From positions 1,574,017 to 1,638,016 of the forward strand of contig CAXAMN010025361.1 in NCBI GenBank assembly GCA_963970005.1: a DNA stretch of 64,000 bases, in the 5' to 3' direction. Below the pieces are notes generated by a model that was given only the letters and a program-made list of their open reading frames with translations, made no database searches and had not been told where the DNA came from. The DNA is from Durusdinium trenchii. Lineage: Eukaryota; Sar; Dinophyceae; Suessiales; Symbiodiniaceae. Of this stretch, positions 45,601 through 56,299 are shown one piece after another (positions within the stretch are counted from its first letter, which is position 1; the number at the start of each line of letters is the position of its first letter). Position numbers and translations under genes: made by a program.

Positions 45601-46908
45601 GCTTTTGTGGGAGATTGTAAATATGGTGTGCAAGCAGCCTCTGAGTGGTGGCACAAATCCATACACGTGTCTGAGAGTGGCTTACAAACCTTTTGGTGTA
45701 CAGATGTCCGGCAACAAAAATGGCTTCTGGATTCTGGATAGCTTCAATCCCAGGAACCTACGCAAGACTTTGATTTGACAGGATTGAAGGTGCCAAAGAC
45801 GGACCAGCAAAAATTTGTCTGTGGTTGATCTCTTCTCTTGCTACTGGCCGGGAAAAAAAGAAAAGCTACCACAACATGGCCTTTCTACCCAAACAACTTC
45901 CGATTGAGGTTGAAAGGCATTTCGATCTGGCCAGTCAAGTGGTGCTTGATTTCTTGTACGGAAGAAGTACAACACTGGCTCACCAATACCAACATTGGCC
46001 CTCGATCTGAAGAAACCGCCTGGACGAGCCCAACCCCCACTCCTTCTTCAGCAGTTCCGGCTGCATCTGTTCCAGCTGCTGCGCCAAGAGCCTTTGCTGC
46101 TCAGCGGCCGCTTTTTTGGGGCTCCTCCAAGTGTGCGATCTCCTCCTCCAGGGACTCCAGCTGCGCAAAGAGCTGCTCATGGCCATCCTGAGGAAAAACA
46201 GCCGAGCCACAATGGAAGGAATAGGATGGAAGGAAGGCTGAAGGGTGAAGTTCCAAACTCACAAGCCCTTCGTGACTCATAAATCCCTTCGAGGACTTTC
46301 ATCCCGTTTCCTACCGTCGTGACTGTGTTTTTGCTTTCGACTGGTGGTCGCTGGAAGACTGGGCAAAAATGTTGTGGAAGAAAAACCTATGGTCGCATAC
46401 TCATGTAACCACCCTGACCCAAGCTGTTCGGTCTTCCTTGGAGGAGGAGAAGTTCATTTTCCCAAAAGCATCGAACAAGGCCTCAGATCCTTCCAGAAGT
46501 GGAAAGTAGTGGACCAAAGGCATTTCTGATCAAGCTCAAGTGCACTACAATGTTCACAAAACTCACAGAACAACCACCACCGGTGCCAATTACACAAGCA
46601 ACCAAAAATCTTCGAAAAAAAATTGGAAGCGCGACTTCAAGTGTTCCATTTGGTCCACAGAAATCCCGACCTTTTCGACACTGCTTGGGTTTAAGTTTAA
46701 ACAGTGACTCAGGTTCCTGCCACTCTCTTCAGCAACCGTTCGGAGCCTCCGAACGAAAGCATCCAAGCCCCAACCCCCCTAAAGTTGGACCCATCTCCCC
46801 ACCTTCAACTGCTCCAACTCCTTCTTCCAGCGTTGCTCCATCTCCAACGCCTGAAGTCGACTTCTTCGGGGAAGTCCTTCCGGTTCCCGGCTCAGCGGTT
46901 CCCGGCTT
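40785..46908 (-). CDS. Coiled-coil protein of unknown function, multi-exon
   Basis: Minus-strand exons with good splice borders: 46908-46803 (RSRLQALEMEQRWKKELEQL), 46187-46020 (DGHEQLFAQLESLEEEIAHL, then AAAEQQRLLAQQLEQMQPEL), 45497-45409 (EEMLKETNMRLELEIKDLQR), 42401-42346 (ADVRLEAAREAEEEGATK), 41166-41108 (FQLRLNSAMRESLRRAASS) and 40835-40785 (VFAFQLFRCQSAEAVEE). The first four are classic heptad coiled coil. The last weakly resembles a strand-helix end of a PTB/PID domain, which I only suggest. Another open block (LETGRADWILKESFEPDGRA) lies at about 41730-41610. In exon 46187-46020 the frame shifts by one base at a homopolymer (46112-46121). That these exons form one gene is inference; linking exons are missing. 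Confidence 0.5.
42585..42720. repeat. AT-rich simple repeat
   Basis: Repeated (TA)n and TATA/CATATA runs. No coding content. 42.7-43.0 kb beyond it also shows no exon. Confidence 0.9.
43039..43512 (+). repeat. Left 474-bp terminal direct repeat
   Basis: Matches 44277-44750 at an offset of 1238. It includes a GGGGCCACCGGGGCCCC GC-rich dyad at about 43103-43119 and a short ORF shared with the right copy. Confidence 0.9.
44277..44750 (+). repeat. Right 474-bp terminal direct repeat
   Basis: Differs from the left copy at three sites (a G/A near the start, a T/C in the CCTCCTCTGG stretch, a T/C in TTTTAATCC). Confidence 0.9.
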
Positions 46909-47995
46909 CTCGCAGTGTTCAGGAGAGGTGTGCGGCATTGGCTCCGTATCCCTCTTCCCACCCAGAGGGCGACGCTCTCCGAACTGCGAATGCAGTGGGT
47001 AGAGAAAAAACCACCGTGGCGAGTCATCTGGCCAAGCTGTGCCACATGACTCCAAGCATGGACCTTTGAATCTCACAAAAACATCCGATTTTTTTCACTC
47101 CGAGCAAGAATCACCAACGGGAAACTTGTGCTCTAGTGTTCCATGTCACTCTAACGGCCTGGAGCTCCAAAATGTCCCAAAGGCTGTTGCACTTGGCAGA
47201 GGTGAGTGGGAGGGATAGCATGCCTGCTCCAATCACCATTGTTCTTCGTCTTTAGATTACCGGCCTTGGCTGGACCCGAAGGTCAACTTAGTCTTCTAGA
47301 AACACAAGCACTGCAGGCAACCAGGCAACGCAGGCAACGCACAACCGCTTTTCTGGGGCTCGGCTTCTGCTTCATGCACACGTGAACTCAGGGGGGCCGG
47401 CCGCCGCAACGCCTCCCCCAGTGGAAACGGTTGACAGGCAAGGAAAGGCAGAGGCATGGGCCGGCAGGTCAGCTCAGCTCTATTATTCCTGATGCTCCTA
47501 AAGGTTGGCGTTGCATGAGCTCTGCACATGTCATGTTTGGAACCATTCCCTTTCCACTCGCTCTGATCGTATCCATCCTTTGGTGTTTCCTCACAGACAA
47601 CTGGCAAATACGAAGTTCGGCCTGAGATGAACTGTAAATAACGGTACACCCATTACCATGATGCCCTTGAGACGAACTGCACACCTTGTCCTGTAGTTCA
47701 GTGCTCGTTTGGCCGTTGACTGTATCAAAACCATATGATTGTTATGATTGGCAAAGAAACCACTTAGAATTGAGACCCAGGGTCCAGAGACCTGGATTGC
47801 TCTTGTTTTAGGCTCTGGATTGTTCAGGCGATTAACTCTTCACACACCAAACGTTCGCAATGTCACCCTCAGCATGTGATTGTGAAGGTTCAAATCCAAA
47901 GCCCATTAAAACTTTCCTCTTCACATCCCGAAACTCAGCAGGGCACCCCCTCTTGCTCCCTACCTCCGTCCAACCCGGAACCACACCCGGCTCAC

Positions 47996-50900
47996 CTCCA
48001 AACCTCAGAGGCGACCCGGCTATAGATTTGCCGCGAACGGGGCGGCTGCGTGGGGAAGTTGTGGCCCTCCTCGTGGGTGAAGATCAACGGGTCCTCGTAG
48101 TACTCCTCCGTGGTCCCCGAGCTCTCGCGGCAACGAGGGGAAGGGGACCTCCTGAAGAAGGTCCCCTTCCCCTGATGCACCCTTCAATGGAAGGAACATT
48201 TCAGGGCACATGCTGCTGGCCACTGCCACTTTGAAGATTTGAGGGCCTAAAGAGCACGAAGTCTCACCTACCCCCTACGCGTCTCAAGACCCAGTAACAC
48301 CTGGTCCTTTGCCTCAGTGAGTAATGTTTTTGTATCATCAATCCTTGTCACCAAGCTTGCAGTATTGGCGCCTTCCAACACCTTCTGCTCCGATTGGAGA
48401 AACCGGGCGTCATCCAGCCCCTCGCGGAACCCCACGACGCGCTAGCCCATGGGCCTTTATCTTGCTCCATTTGGTCCGTGTCAGCTTTTGCCGGTGGCAA
48501 AAGAGCTGTTGAGCTGTGAGATGTTCAAGCACCCGGCGCCTTGCACTGTTCAGGATTGAAACTTTGCAGCTTTCGCCATTTCAAACCAGTTCTGTTCATG
48601 GCTAGCCACATGTCCATCTTCACAAGTTAGCATGCGCTTTGCAGCTGCACAAAATCTTGAATTAGCTAGGATCAAAATGCCTATGATGGGTGCCTGTGCG
48701 GTCCTCTTGAGACCCCAAATTCAGCAAATTGAGCTTTGCTGCTGTACAAAGAAACTCATACCAGACGTGGTGCCTGGCTCAGCATGGCTTGCAAACATAT
48801 TGGTAGCACCAGTATGTCCACAGTCCCAACTGGCGGCCACTCTTGCATTTCTTTCCGCATGCGCCTTACTCTTGCAAAAAATTAAACGAAAACAACCTGG
48901 TGAAAACCTGGTTTGCATACCCAGAAATATTTGGACTTGGGTGAATTGAAATCATCAATCTGGCAAACAACTGTATCTATTTTCGTCAGGAGCAAGTTGC
49001 AGTAGAGTAGATTCGTGCCGGGAACACGGGCTCCGTCCCAGCCAGCGGTTGTCTCCTCAAGTGGCAGCGAACTGCTCTTGAGGCTCTTGAGGCTCTTGCC
49101 CTCTTCGGATGACACGGATGACTCGGATGACTCGTGCTCGGCTGCCATGCCAGGGCTGCTCTTGAGGCTTTCGGGGTTCTTGGCACNNNNNNNNNNGGCT
49201 GCCATGCCAGGGCTGCTCTTGAGGCTTTCGGGGTTCTTGGCACTCCCTGATGTCTCGTGCTTCACTGGGCTCAGGGGCTCCTCCCCTGAGCTCGGCTCAC
49301 TGCCTCGAAGATTTGCGTTGGTTTCCTCGCACACTTCACACCCGCAGGACTTGCCAACATTGAAGATGTACCAAGATCCCATCTCCTTCACACAGGAAAG
49401 GCCACAATTGCAGTACACAAAGTTGTGCCAAGTCGTGTTCGAGCTTGGAGATGCTGCTAGAGGAGCAGCTTGCTCGTTTTGTGCTGGCACTGGCAGGGCA
49501 TCTTCAGCGGCAGCGGCCAGAAGCAACAAGGAAAGAATGCGAAGGGCCATGACGCACTTTGAAACTCAAAGTTCTTGAAGAGCCAAATGCTGAAACTTGC
49601 CAAGAGAACCATGAACCCTACATGGTTGGCAATCCCTCAAGCTCCTCAAAGGGTAATAGAGGAAATGCAGCAACTATCTGCTATCTATACAATGTATACA
49701 TATATATATATATATGTACATATCGTCAGCCAGGTACAGCAAAGCCACACCCACAAAACGTCTCAGATTTGGAAACAAAGCAAATCCGCCCTTACCCAAG
49801 GGTGAGCCCTTTCCTCGATAGATATGAAAATCGACACGCCCGAGCCTGTCTCGGGATGACCAGGAAAAAACAGTGCCCCCACAGAAACTCTTTTCGAACC
49901 GTGGCCACCTTCACACCCCACGCAGCCCAAAACCACCCGCAGCCAGTCTCACCTTGGACCCATGGCCCGACCTTCGATTGGGCTCCCGTCGCGGCACCCG
50001 TCGCTGCGCGAGTCTTCCGCCCACTCCAATGCCGCCGAAAAAGGTCGATTCCGCAGCGACGTCCTCCTGTGGCTTGTAGCCAAAGCCATCTCGTCCATAG
50101 TCATAAAATTCGTCGGCTTTTCCAAAGATGTGCACCTCGCGAAGTGAACCAGTTCCACACGGAACCAGAAGAAAGAATTGGAAGAATTGGTACTGTACCT
50201 TTTGGCCTGAAATGCTTCCAGGACAAATCCCACAAACACCTGGCTTTAGAACCGTGGTGAAGCCAACCACCGCCTCTTATCATTCAATCCTTCCAGCCAA
50301 AACACGAGGTCAACAGTCGCCAGAACGGCCGCACCGTTCCGCACTCAAGAAAAACCCAGAAACCTCAGAATCTCTTCCTCGCCCTCCGTCCGGGGCCCCC
50401 GGCGGTGGGATGCGGCGAAGGCGTCTCGAAGAGGTGCATGTAGTCCTCACTCGAGGGGTCCACGGCTGCCCGACGGGAGCGACCGCGTTCTGGGCCGGGG
50501 CCGTTCCACCGCGGGGCGACCGAAAGGAAGACCCGAAATCCAAGCACCGTTCGCCCAAGTAGCTTCTTGATCCTTGTTACTAGTAGCTAAGACTTGACTG
50601 CTGGCAGACATACTGGGCGCGCACCTCACAGCACCCCCGAAGCCACCCATTTGGTCACCCAGAACCCCCCGAACGACGCGACGGTGGGACGATTGGACTG
50701 ACGTCGCTCGGAGACCCTTCGAGATGCCGCTCCTGGTCCCGGATGTGCATTCCATTGAAGAAGACCTGAGGACGATTGGCGCACGCGGTCGGTCGGATGA
50801 TTGGTGGCACAGCTGTTGGGTTTGTCATGCCCAACTAGGTGTTGAAACCTTCTCAAGTACCGTTGAATGAAGAAAGAAACATCCTGCATTGGCAATGCAG

Positions 50901-53900
50901 GAGATATGCATCATCCAACTAGTTCAACTTACCCGGTTCGACAGCTTCCCTGCTCTGGGCATCGCTCAAGTACAAGACACCAACACTTCACCACCGATAG
51001 TAACTAAACTCACACCCTTGCCTTCTCTCCTCATGAACCATTGTTCACGCCTGGGAAAAGTTCTCAGAACGTTAAGGGACAATTTGCTTAGTGGAAGGTC
51101 TCCGGCATGCGCTCCATCTCCACACAAGATCCACCTAGATACCACATCTCAGACCCAGTCAACCCAGACTGTCGCTCGCACCAAATAGCTGCAAGGCAAG
51201 CTCAGACCAAAATGGTAGAAATGACATTAGACACATCATGATAGTCTAAACGGGCGTGCCTTTCCCCAAGTGGCCATTTTGTGGGAAAGGTAATATCGAT
51301 CCGTTTGCGTTGAAATCACGTCAACCTGGTGCAGCACATCTCACATCTTCCACATCCAAGCATCGCTCAGGCGCCAGGGCATCTCCTCCGGGGAATTCCG
51401 TGTGTGGTGTCACCGCTTCGCCTCGCACGCCAAAAAGCGGCCCGTGTTGCGCTGTTGACTGTTGATTAGCTTAAAAGAATTGATGATAATAATAACAATA
51501 ACGATACAGAGTACTAGAACCTGCAGATGTTCTACCATCTGTAGGTAGGATTGTTCTATTCATCAACTGCTACCCATGATTGGATCAGATCCCATCACTT
51601 TCTGAGCCCACCCTCAGGGCGGGTCGTCCGTGCAAACCCGAGTGCCCCTTTGGCAAGAGGACCCTCTCCTCTAAAGGCACCGGAGAGATCAAAGATCAAA
51701 CACTCTTACAGCAATTCGCAATTTGCGTCCTTTTCAGAAAATTCAAAAAAACATAAGAAGAAAACAGTATATACAGAATGTCCTTTTGTATTTCTGGACT
51801 TTCGAAAGCTTCGCGATCGAGCGACCGACTGGCCTTCTGTGCTGAAGGATCCTCCTTCCGCAAGTGGCCGATCAAGAGGTGCATCATAATACAGCCCTGG
51901 ACCAGTGACAGTGCGTTCATGGCGTGGTTCCTTTGGTCGAATGTGAGGCCCTAAGAGTTTGACTGGCATAGAACCTGAAAAGTCTTGGGTATGAGCTGGA
52001 GAACGAAGCACATCCCAATGGTTTTGAGAGTCTGATACTTTGTCCAATGGTTTTGTGGAAGTCGAGGCAGCCTCCTCCATTCAGTTGGCATCCGAAGCAG
52101 TGCAAAGTCAAGAAAATCCTGTGAACCTTTCAGTTTTCAAAACATGTAGTAGTAACAGGTGCCACGCTAGTAGTAACAGGTGCCTTACTAGTAGTAACAA
52201 GAAGCTATTACAAACAAGAACAAGGAGATGAAAGGATTTGGAGGGTGGTGTCGTGGTGTCGTGGTGCCGTACTCTGAAACATACTGTACCTATCTGTGTC
52301 CACGCACGTCTCCACGCACGTGTCGTCGCGTGGTCTGGGCCTGGGAGAAAGCCACGACGACATCAAAGGGGCCCTCCTCGAAGATCAACTCCTCCCAACC
52401 CAGCACTCTGCAGGCTACAGACTGCGCTGCAGGCTGTGCTCTGATCCAAATTCCAACGTCGCCCTTCAAGTCATTCAGGTCCAAGTCCCCCGTCTCACGG
52501 GCCGTGACTCCGTGTCGAGGAACGCGACGTTCGTCCACGAGCGACGAACGTCGTAAGGCACCAAACGATCCCATCGTAGTTTCTTGCTGGCAGCCCAGTT
52601 CCGGCACTCCAAACGATCCCATCCCTCTCTCTCTCTCTCTCGTCTGAGCCCTTGTGATGGTTTCTTTCTCTGCCATGTGCCATGACCTCGGACTCCCCGG
52701 CCTTCAGCTTCTCCACTTTCTCAGGAATCTTGTGGTACCTGGGGATCGGAGACGGCCGTTCAGGGTTATGGAGGTTGCGAGGCGCGGAGAAACTGGAGTT
52801 CGCTTCAGTGCGAAAGGAAGTCTTCCAGCCTCGAAGCTCGCCATTCACTCAGGAAGCATAGGATTTGAGCCTACCTCTTGCACCTCTTAGCCCGAATTGG
52901 ACACAATACAACTGACATGTTGCATCCCCCACAAATTCAACTCCTTTTCGTGGGAGAAATTGCTTGAGTGCCTTTTTGGGCAACTAAGTGATCCTTTCTT
53001 TGTTGGCATGTCTCTTTTCGGCGCAATCTCCAAAGCACATCAAGAGCAAGCAGTAGGAAGCAAACTATGTGGCTGGTAGTCGTGCGCATACCCCACGATA
53101 CCTCCAAAAGCCCATCAAGTCAGAGCTCTTCAAGCTCCTTCCCCTCAGCCTGGCTCAACCCACTACCGCCACCGAGCTGCACTACACCTTGGCCAGCGAG
53201 CTTGCCCAATCAGGTGAGTGCGGGGCATGGGGCGTTGTTCGGGTCCCACCAGGTCATACCGGACGAATCAAACCTTCCTCCCCATAGATGGTCAAGCATC
53301 AAACATCTCCAGATCTGAGGTTTATTGATCAACTAGTCAACATGTCACTGCTTCAAGGATAACAGTTTCCGGGACATGGTTTTGAGTTGCCTGCCGCTCG
53401 GGAGCCCCAACCACACCGAGATCTCGCCATCGCCCCAATCGAGGACCCAAAGTCGACGGATCCGGCAACAGCGTTGTTTCTCCCGGCCGCAAGGAATCGA
53501 CCACATAGAAATAGGAATCAAATGACCTCTCCAAAGAAATAGGGGCCCTTCAGCCTGGAAGCTGACATGGAACAGAACGTGCTGAAACCACAAGTTGTCG
53601 TTGGATTGTCCTCCATTGATAAAAACAGAACCCCTTCGTTTTGACACGATCTCACCCAGCCAGGCACTGCGCTTACACTCAGTGCGCTACGGGAAGCGGG
53701 GTCGAACTGCTTCTCGCGATTGGGCTTCTCCGTAGGTGTGGCCTCGATGCCGCGTCTCATCAGCCCTTTGAGGCAACTTGTTGGTCCAACACCACATCAC
53801 TCAACAAACTAAAGATGGGGGACTCCGTTGATGGATCACCTACTATGTTTGGGCACACATGGCACACATGGCACGCAGGATGGGGGTGCCAAATGCTTGA

Positions 53901-56196
53901 TGGCTGCATCACTTCAAAAGAGATCCATGGCCCATCCGTTCAACGAGTTGAAACGCAACTCAGGTCCGAGACCACCCACTACCGTTGCCTTCTTCTACTC
54001 TAGGAGGATGGTACCAGCACAAATCTTGGTCCAGCAAGCTAGCCATACCAGATCAGCCGCCCTGGAGACCAAAAAAGGAAGCGGTGGCAGGTTTTCTGGC
54101 ACCATTGCTGTCTTTCTCCAAGAAGTCGAAATGGCATTGACAAATTGACGGGGGCATTGTGGTTTGAAAAAACAATAGAAAGCCTTAGCGTACGGCGTAC
54201 GCACAAGGAATGCCTGGCATGCACTCATTTAGCCTCAAATAGCCACCCCTTTGCAACTCCTGGGTTCTGGGCGCACAAACAAATGTTCCCAAAGACATGT
54301 TCTCCAATTCCAGGTCAAGCCGAGCCCATCGCCCACATGTTGGGACCCTACAACAGCACTGCCCAACCCAGGGTCTCAAAGACCCCCAAAAGATCCGTTG
54401 ATGAATCAAACCCCTCCCATTTGGATGCACGCACCACCTCGCGGGCGCTTCGCCTCCACACAACCCCCCACTGTCGCATGACGGATCGGGACGACCCGGC
54501 CTCGGTGATCGAGTCCATGTACCAATTCTTGAGCTGTGCTCCTGTCGGTGACGGTGAGTCGGACGAGGAGTCGAGCTCCGGTGGGGAGCCGGTGGGGAGC
54601 GGGATGGACCAGGTTGGTGGGAAGGAAGGCACAACTTCACCGCTTCGTCCGAATGTTTGTGACGCAGCCTCACATCCGTCAGTGAGGTTGTGATCACCCA
54701 GGAAACCATGCAAACCGTACAAGAAACCATGCAAATGACATACCAGGAATGACTCCTCCGTTGCAAACAAGCCAGGTACAGCCGTGGCCATTGGTGACAC
54801 ATTGCCAGCAGTCCAACCGAAGCATCTTCGCCAGCCGGAAAGTTGAGTTCCAGGAGATCTCCAAACATTTCATCTCCCGCTGACACTCACCTGGAATCTC
54901 GAAAGTGGGCCCTCGCTTTGCCCCACCACCCATGGCTGCCATCACGCTTGACCGACCTGAAAACACTCGACCAATGTTGGTCATCGAGCTCCTATGATGA
55001 GTGGAGCCTGATATACTATAAAGTGCTTCTGAAGACCAGTTCTTCACCCAAGCGGGGCTGCCGCCCCAGTATTCAGCTGGGCGGGTCGCAAACACGCCTG
55101 GCCTTTGGCCAAGGTCTTCTCCATGTCGCTCACAATGGGCTCCCCTTCAAACCTCGGAGAAGCTTTTTCAGACGTCCGAAAGCGCGAAACCGTCGTGTGC
55201 CATCCACCTTTGGCATGTCCACGGCTTCTCTTGGCGCGTTGAGTGTCAAAACAAAAGATAGGAAGTAAGTCTTTAACTTGTGTGTTCACTATGGTTCCAC
55301 GGCGACAAGTTGGATCAGACTTGTTCCAGGAAGCAGAAAAAGTGGCTGAACTGGGTTTGTGCCATCTAGGTTGAACTTGCAGGATTGAAATTCTTGTGAA
55401 AACGTTCTCAGTGCCTGCATAAGACGTGTAACCCAAATACCTTACAACCATGGTCATCACCCAACCTATGCCTCATTGGTCTTGAGTCTAAATAACGTGG
55501 GGATTGATGATTAACATGTTCGAGCCTCTTTGGCCCTAAGATTCCACCTTTGATGTTTCATGATGTTTCTTTGTTTGTGTGAGATCTAAGAACACGGTCA
55601 ATCCCCATGAAGTCTGACGGACACGGTCAATATACCAACCCGAACATGATCCCAACCGAACCTCGGCTACGTGATCCCTCCTCCACGTGTCGTCGCTTGG
55701 GTTCGATGTCGACTCGTCGAGTCACGAAAAAAGAGGTCGTACTGATGGCCGCCCAGCGGCAGGTTCAACCATGTGGGAAACACCACTTCGAACGGCTTGG
55801 GTTCCAAGAGCTTTCACCGTTCAGCTCCAAAGCCCAAGCCAGAGCCCAGTAGGGCCGCCAAGGCCGCACCGCAGGTCCGGGGCTTCGCACCAGTTCCAAT
55901 CCTCAGTGCCCTCAATATAGGTCCACTCCTTCGCGGAACGCGGTCGGTCGCCATCCCTCCTCCGGGAATTGGTCCGGTCTGGAAGTGGCAGGCGTGCTTC
56001 GGAGGGAGGGAGAGTGAGGGAGAGACGTTCATCCGTCATCACTTAGATTAACACAGATTGTGGTTTGTCCGAGACAGTTGATATCTCTTAGCGCCATCAG
56101 TTTGGACTTTTCTGGGGCTCCACACGCAGGCGTCTCGCCCCAAGGCCTGCTGCAAGTTGGCGCACTGGAAGCGGAGAACCTCCGTGCAGCTGTGGC
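47996..56196 (-). CDS. FSH-type serine hydrolase, gene B
   Basis: FSH (PF03959; yeast FSH1, human OVCA2) proteins are alpha/beta-hydrolase esterases. Exons in order: 56196-56108 (HSCTEVLRFQCANLQQALGR), 55928-55891 (EWTYIEGTEDW), 55162-55098 (EGEPIVSDMEKTLAKGQ), 54533-54483 (LKNWYMDSITEAG), 53742-53677 (PTEKPNREKQFDP), 52738-52687 (YHKIPEKVEKLKAGE), 52407-52341 (EEGPFDVVVAFSQ), 51896-51852 (GCIMMHLLIGHLRKE), 50765-50728 (VFFNGMHIRDQE), 50449-50404 (EDYMHLFETPSPHPT), from 50135 (VHIFGKADEFYDYGRDG), 48123-47996 (EEYYEDPLIFTHEEGHNFPT). Nucleophile elbow AFSQG is rebuilt across a GC-AG intron; Asp is in KADEF, His in EEGHN. Phases close from 55162 to 53742 and from 52407 to 50135, though a short segment may be missing between 51852 and 50765. 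The LHG start exon, some link exons and the terminus are unresolved. Confidence 0.8.
48882..49550 (-). CDS. Secreted Cys-containing protein, intronless ORF nested in FSH gene B
   Basis: A single 222-codon minus-strand ORF. It starts MALRILSLLLLAAAAEDALP, a clear signal peptide. Next come an N-glycosylation site (NTT) and a cysteine cluster (YCNCGLSCVKEMGSWYIF, then KSCGCEVCEE), followed by a Ser/Glu/Lys-rich, probably disordered region with a duplicated AKNPESLKSSPGMAA segment, and a short C-terminal region with three more Cys. The duplication flanks a 10-N gap and may be an assembly artefact. The ORF sits on the same strand inside the FSH gene B intron between the 50135 and 48123 exons, so it is nested or retroposed. 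The last 40 residues could be intron read-through. Family not recognised. Confidence 0.6.
   Translation of the reverse strand: MALRILSLLLLAAAAEDALPVPAQNEQAAPLAASPSSNTTWHNFVYCNCGLSCVKEMGSWYIFNVGKSCGCEVCEETNANLRGSEPSSGEEPLSPVKHETSGSAKNPESLKSSPGMAAXXXXAKNPESLKSSPGMAAEHESSESSVSSEEGKSLKSLKSSSLPLEETTAGWDGARVPGTNLLYCNLLLTKIDTVVCQIDDFNSPKSKYFWVCKPGFHQVVFV
49140..49243. other. 10-N gap flanked by identical 47-bp copies
   Basis: 49140-49186 and 49197-49243 are identical, separated by exactly ten N. This is what two overlapping contigs joined by a fixed-size gap look like. A genuine 57-bp tandem repeat is the alternative; removing one copy plus the N keeps the reading frame. Confidence 0.9.
49574..49590 (-). 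other. Degenerate spliced-leader-like sequence upstream of the nested ORF
   Basis: The minus strand reads GCATTTGGCTCTTCAAG, 23 nt before the ATG of the nested secreted ORF. The known dinoflagellate spliced leader ends in CCATTTTGGCTCAAG; this differs by one substitution, one missing T and two inserted bases. It could be a decayed leader relic of a retroposed mRNA, or chance. Confidence 0.3.
52145..52212. repeat. CTAGTAG-family repeat in FSH gene B intron
   Basis: Variants TAGTAGTAACAGGTGCC and CTAGTAGTAACAAGAAGCTA lie in the intron between exons 52407-52341 and 51896-51852. A fragment also lies at 50558-50592. Confidence 0.75.
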
Positions 56197-56299
56197 CTCC
56201 AGGCGCAGCGCACGAAGACCGAGCAGTGGCGGGGGAGAACGATTGGCCTTGTGGCCTTTCGGGGGGCGGGGTTGAGAAAGCCCACACAAACAGAACACA

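Noticed and set aside
49559-50260. 233-codon plus ORF
   Set aside because: It is antisense to the FSH exon carrying HIFGKADEFYDYGRDG.
53113-53211. Plus-strand exon (ELFKLLPLSLAQPTTATELH) ending in a GTGAGTG donor
   Set aside because: It lies inside FSH gene B, which runs on minus with phase-matched exons on either side. Attractive splice site and codon bias, but no partner exon on plus.
54145-54693. 182-codon plus ORF with an acidic Ser-rich stretch
   Set aside because: The minus strand of the same block carries the FSH exon LKNWYMDSITEAG (54533-54483), whose phase matches the exon before it; the plus frame is its antisense.
54892-54972. Minus exon with CAG acceptor and GTGAGT donor (GGGAKRGPTFEIP)
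   Set aside because: Both sites are good, but inserting it between FSH exons 55162-55098 and 54533-54483, which already join in phase, introduces a stop. Possibly an alternative exon; not called.
55700-55807. Minus segment reading PFEVVFPTWLNLPLGG as an FSH gene B exon
   Set aside because: Peptide-like, but its phase cannot follow exon 55928-55891 without a stop; left unassigned.
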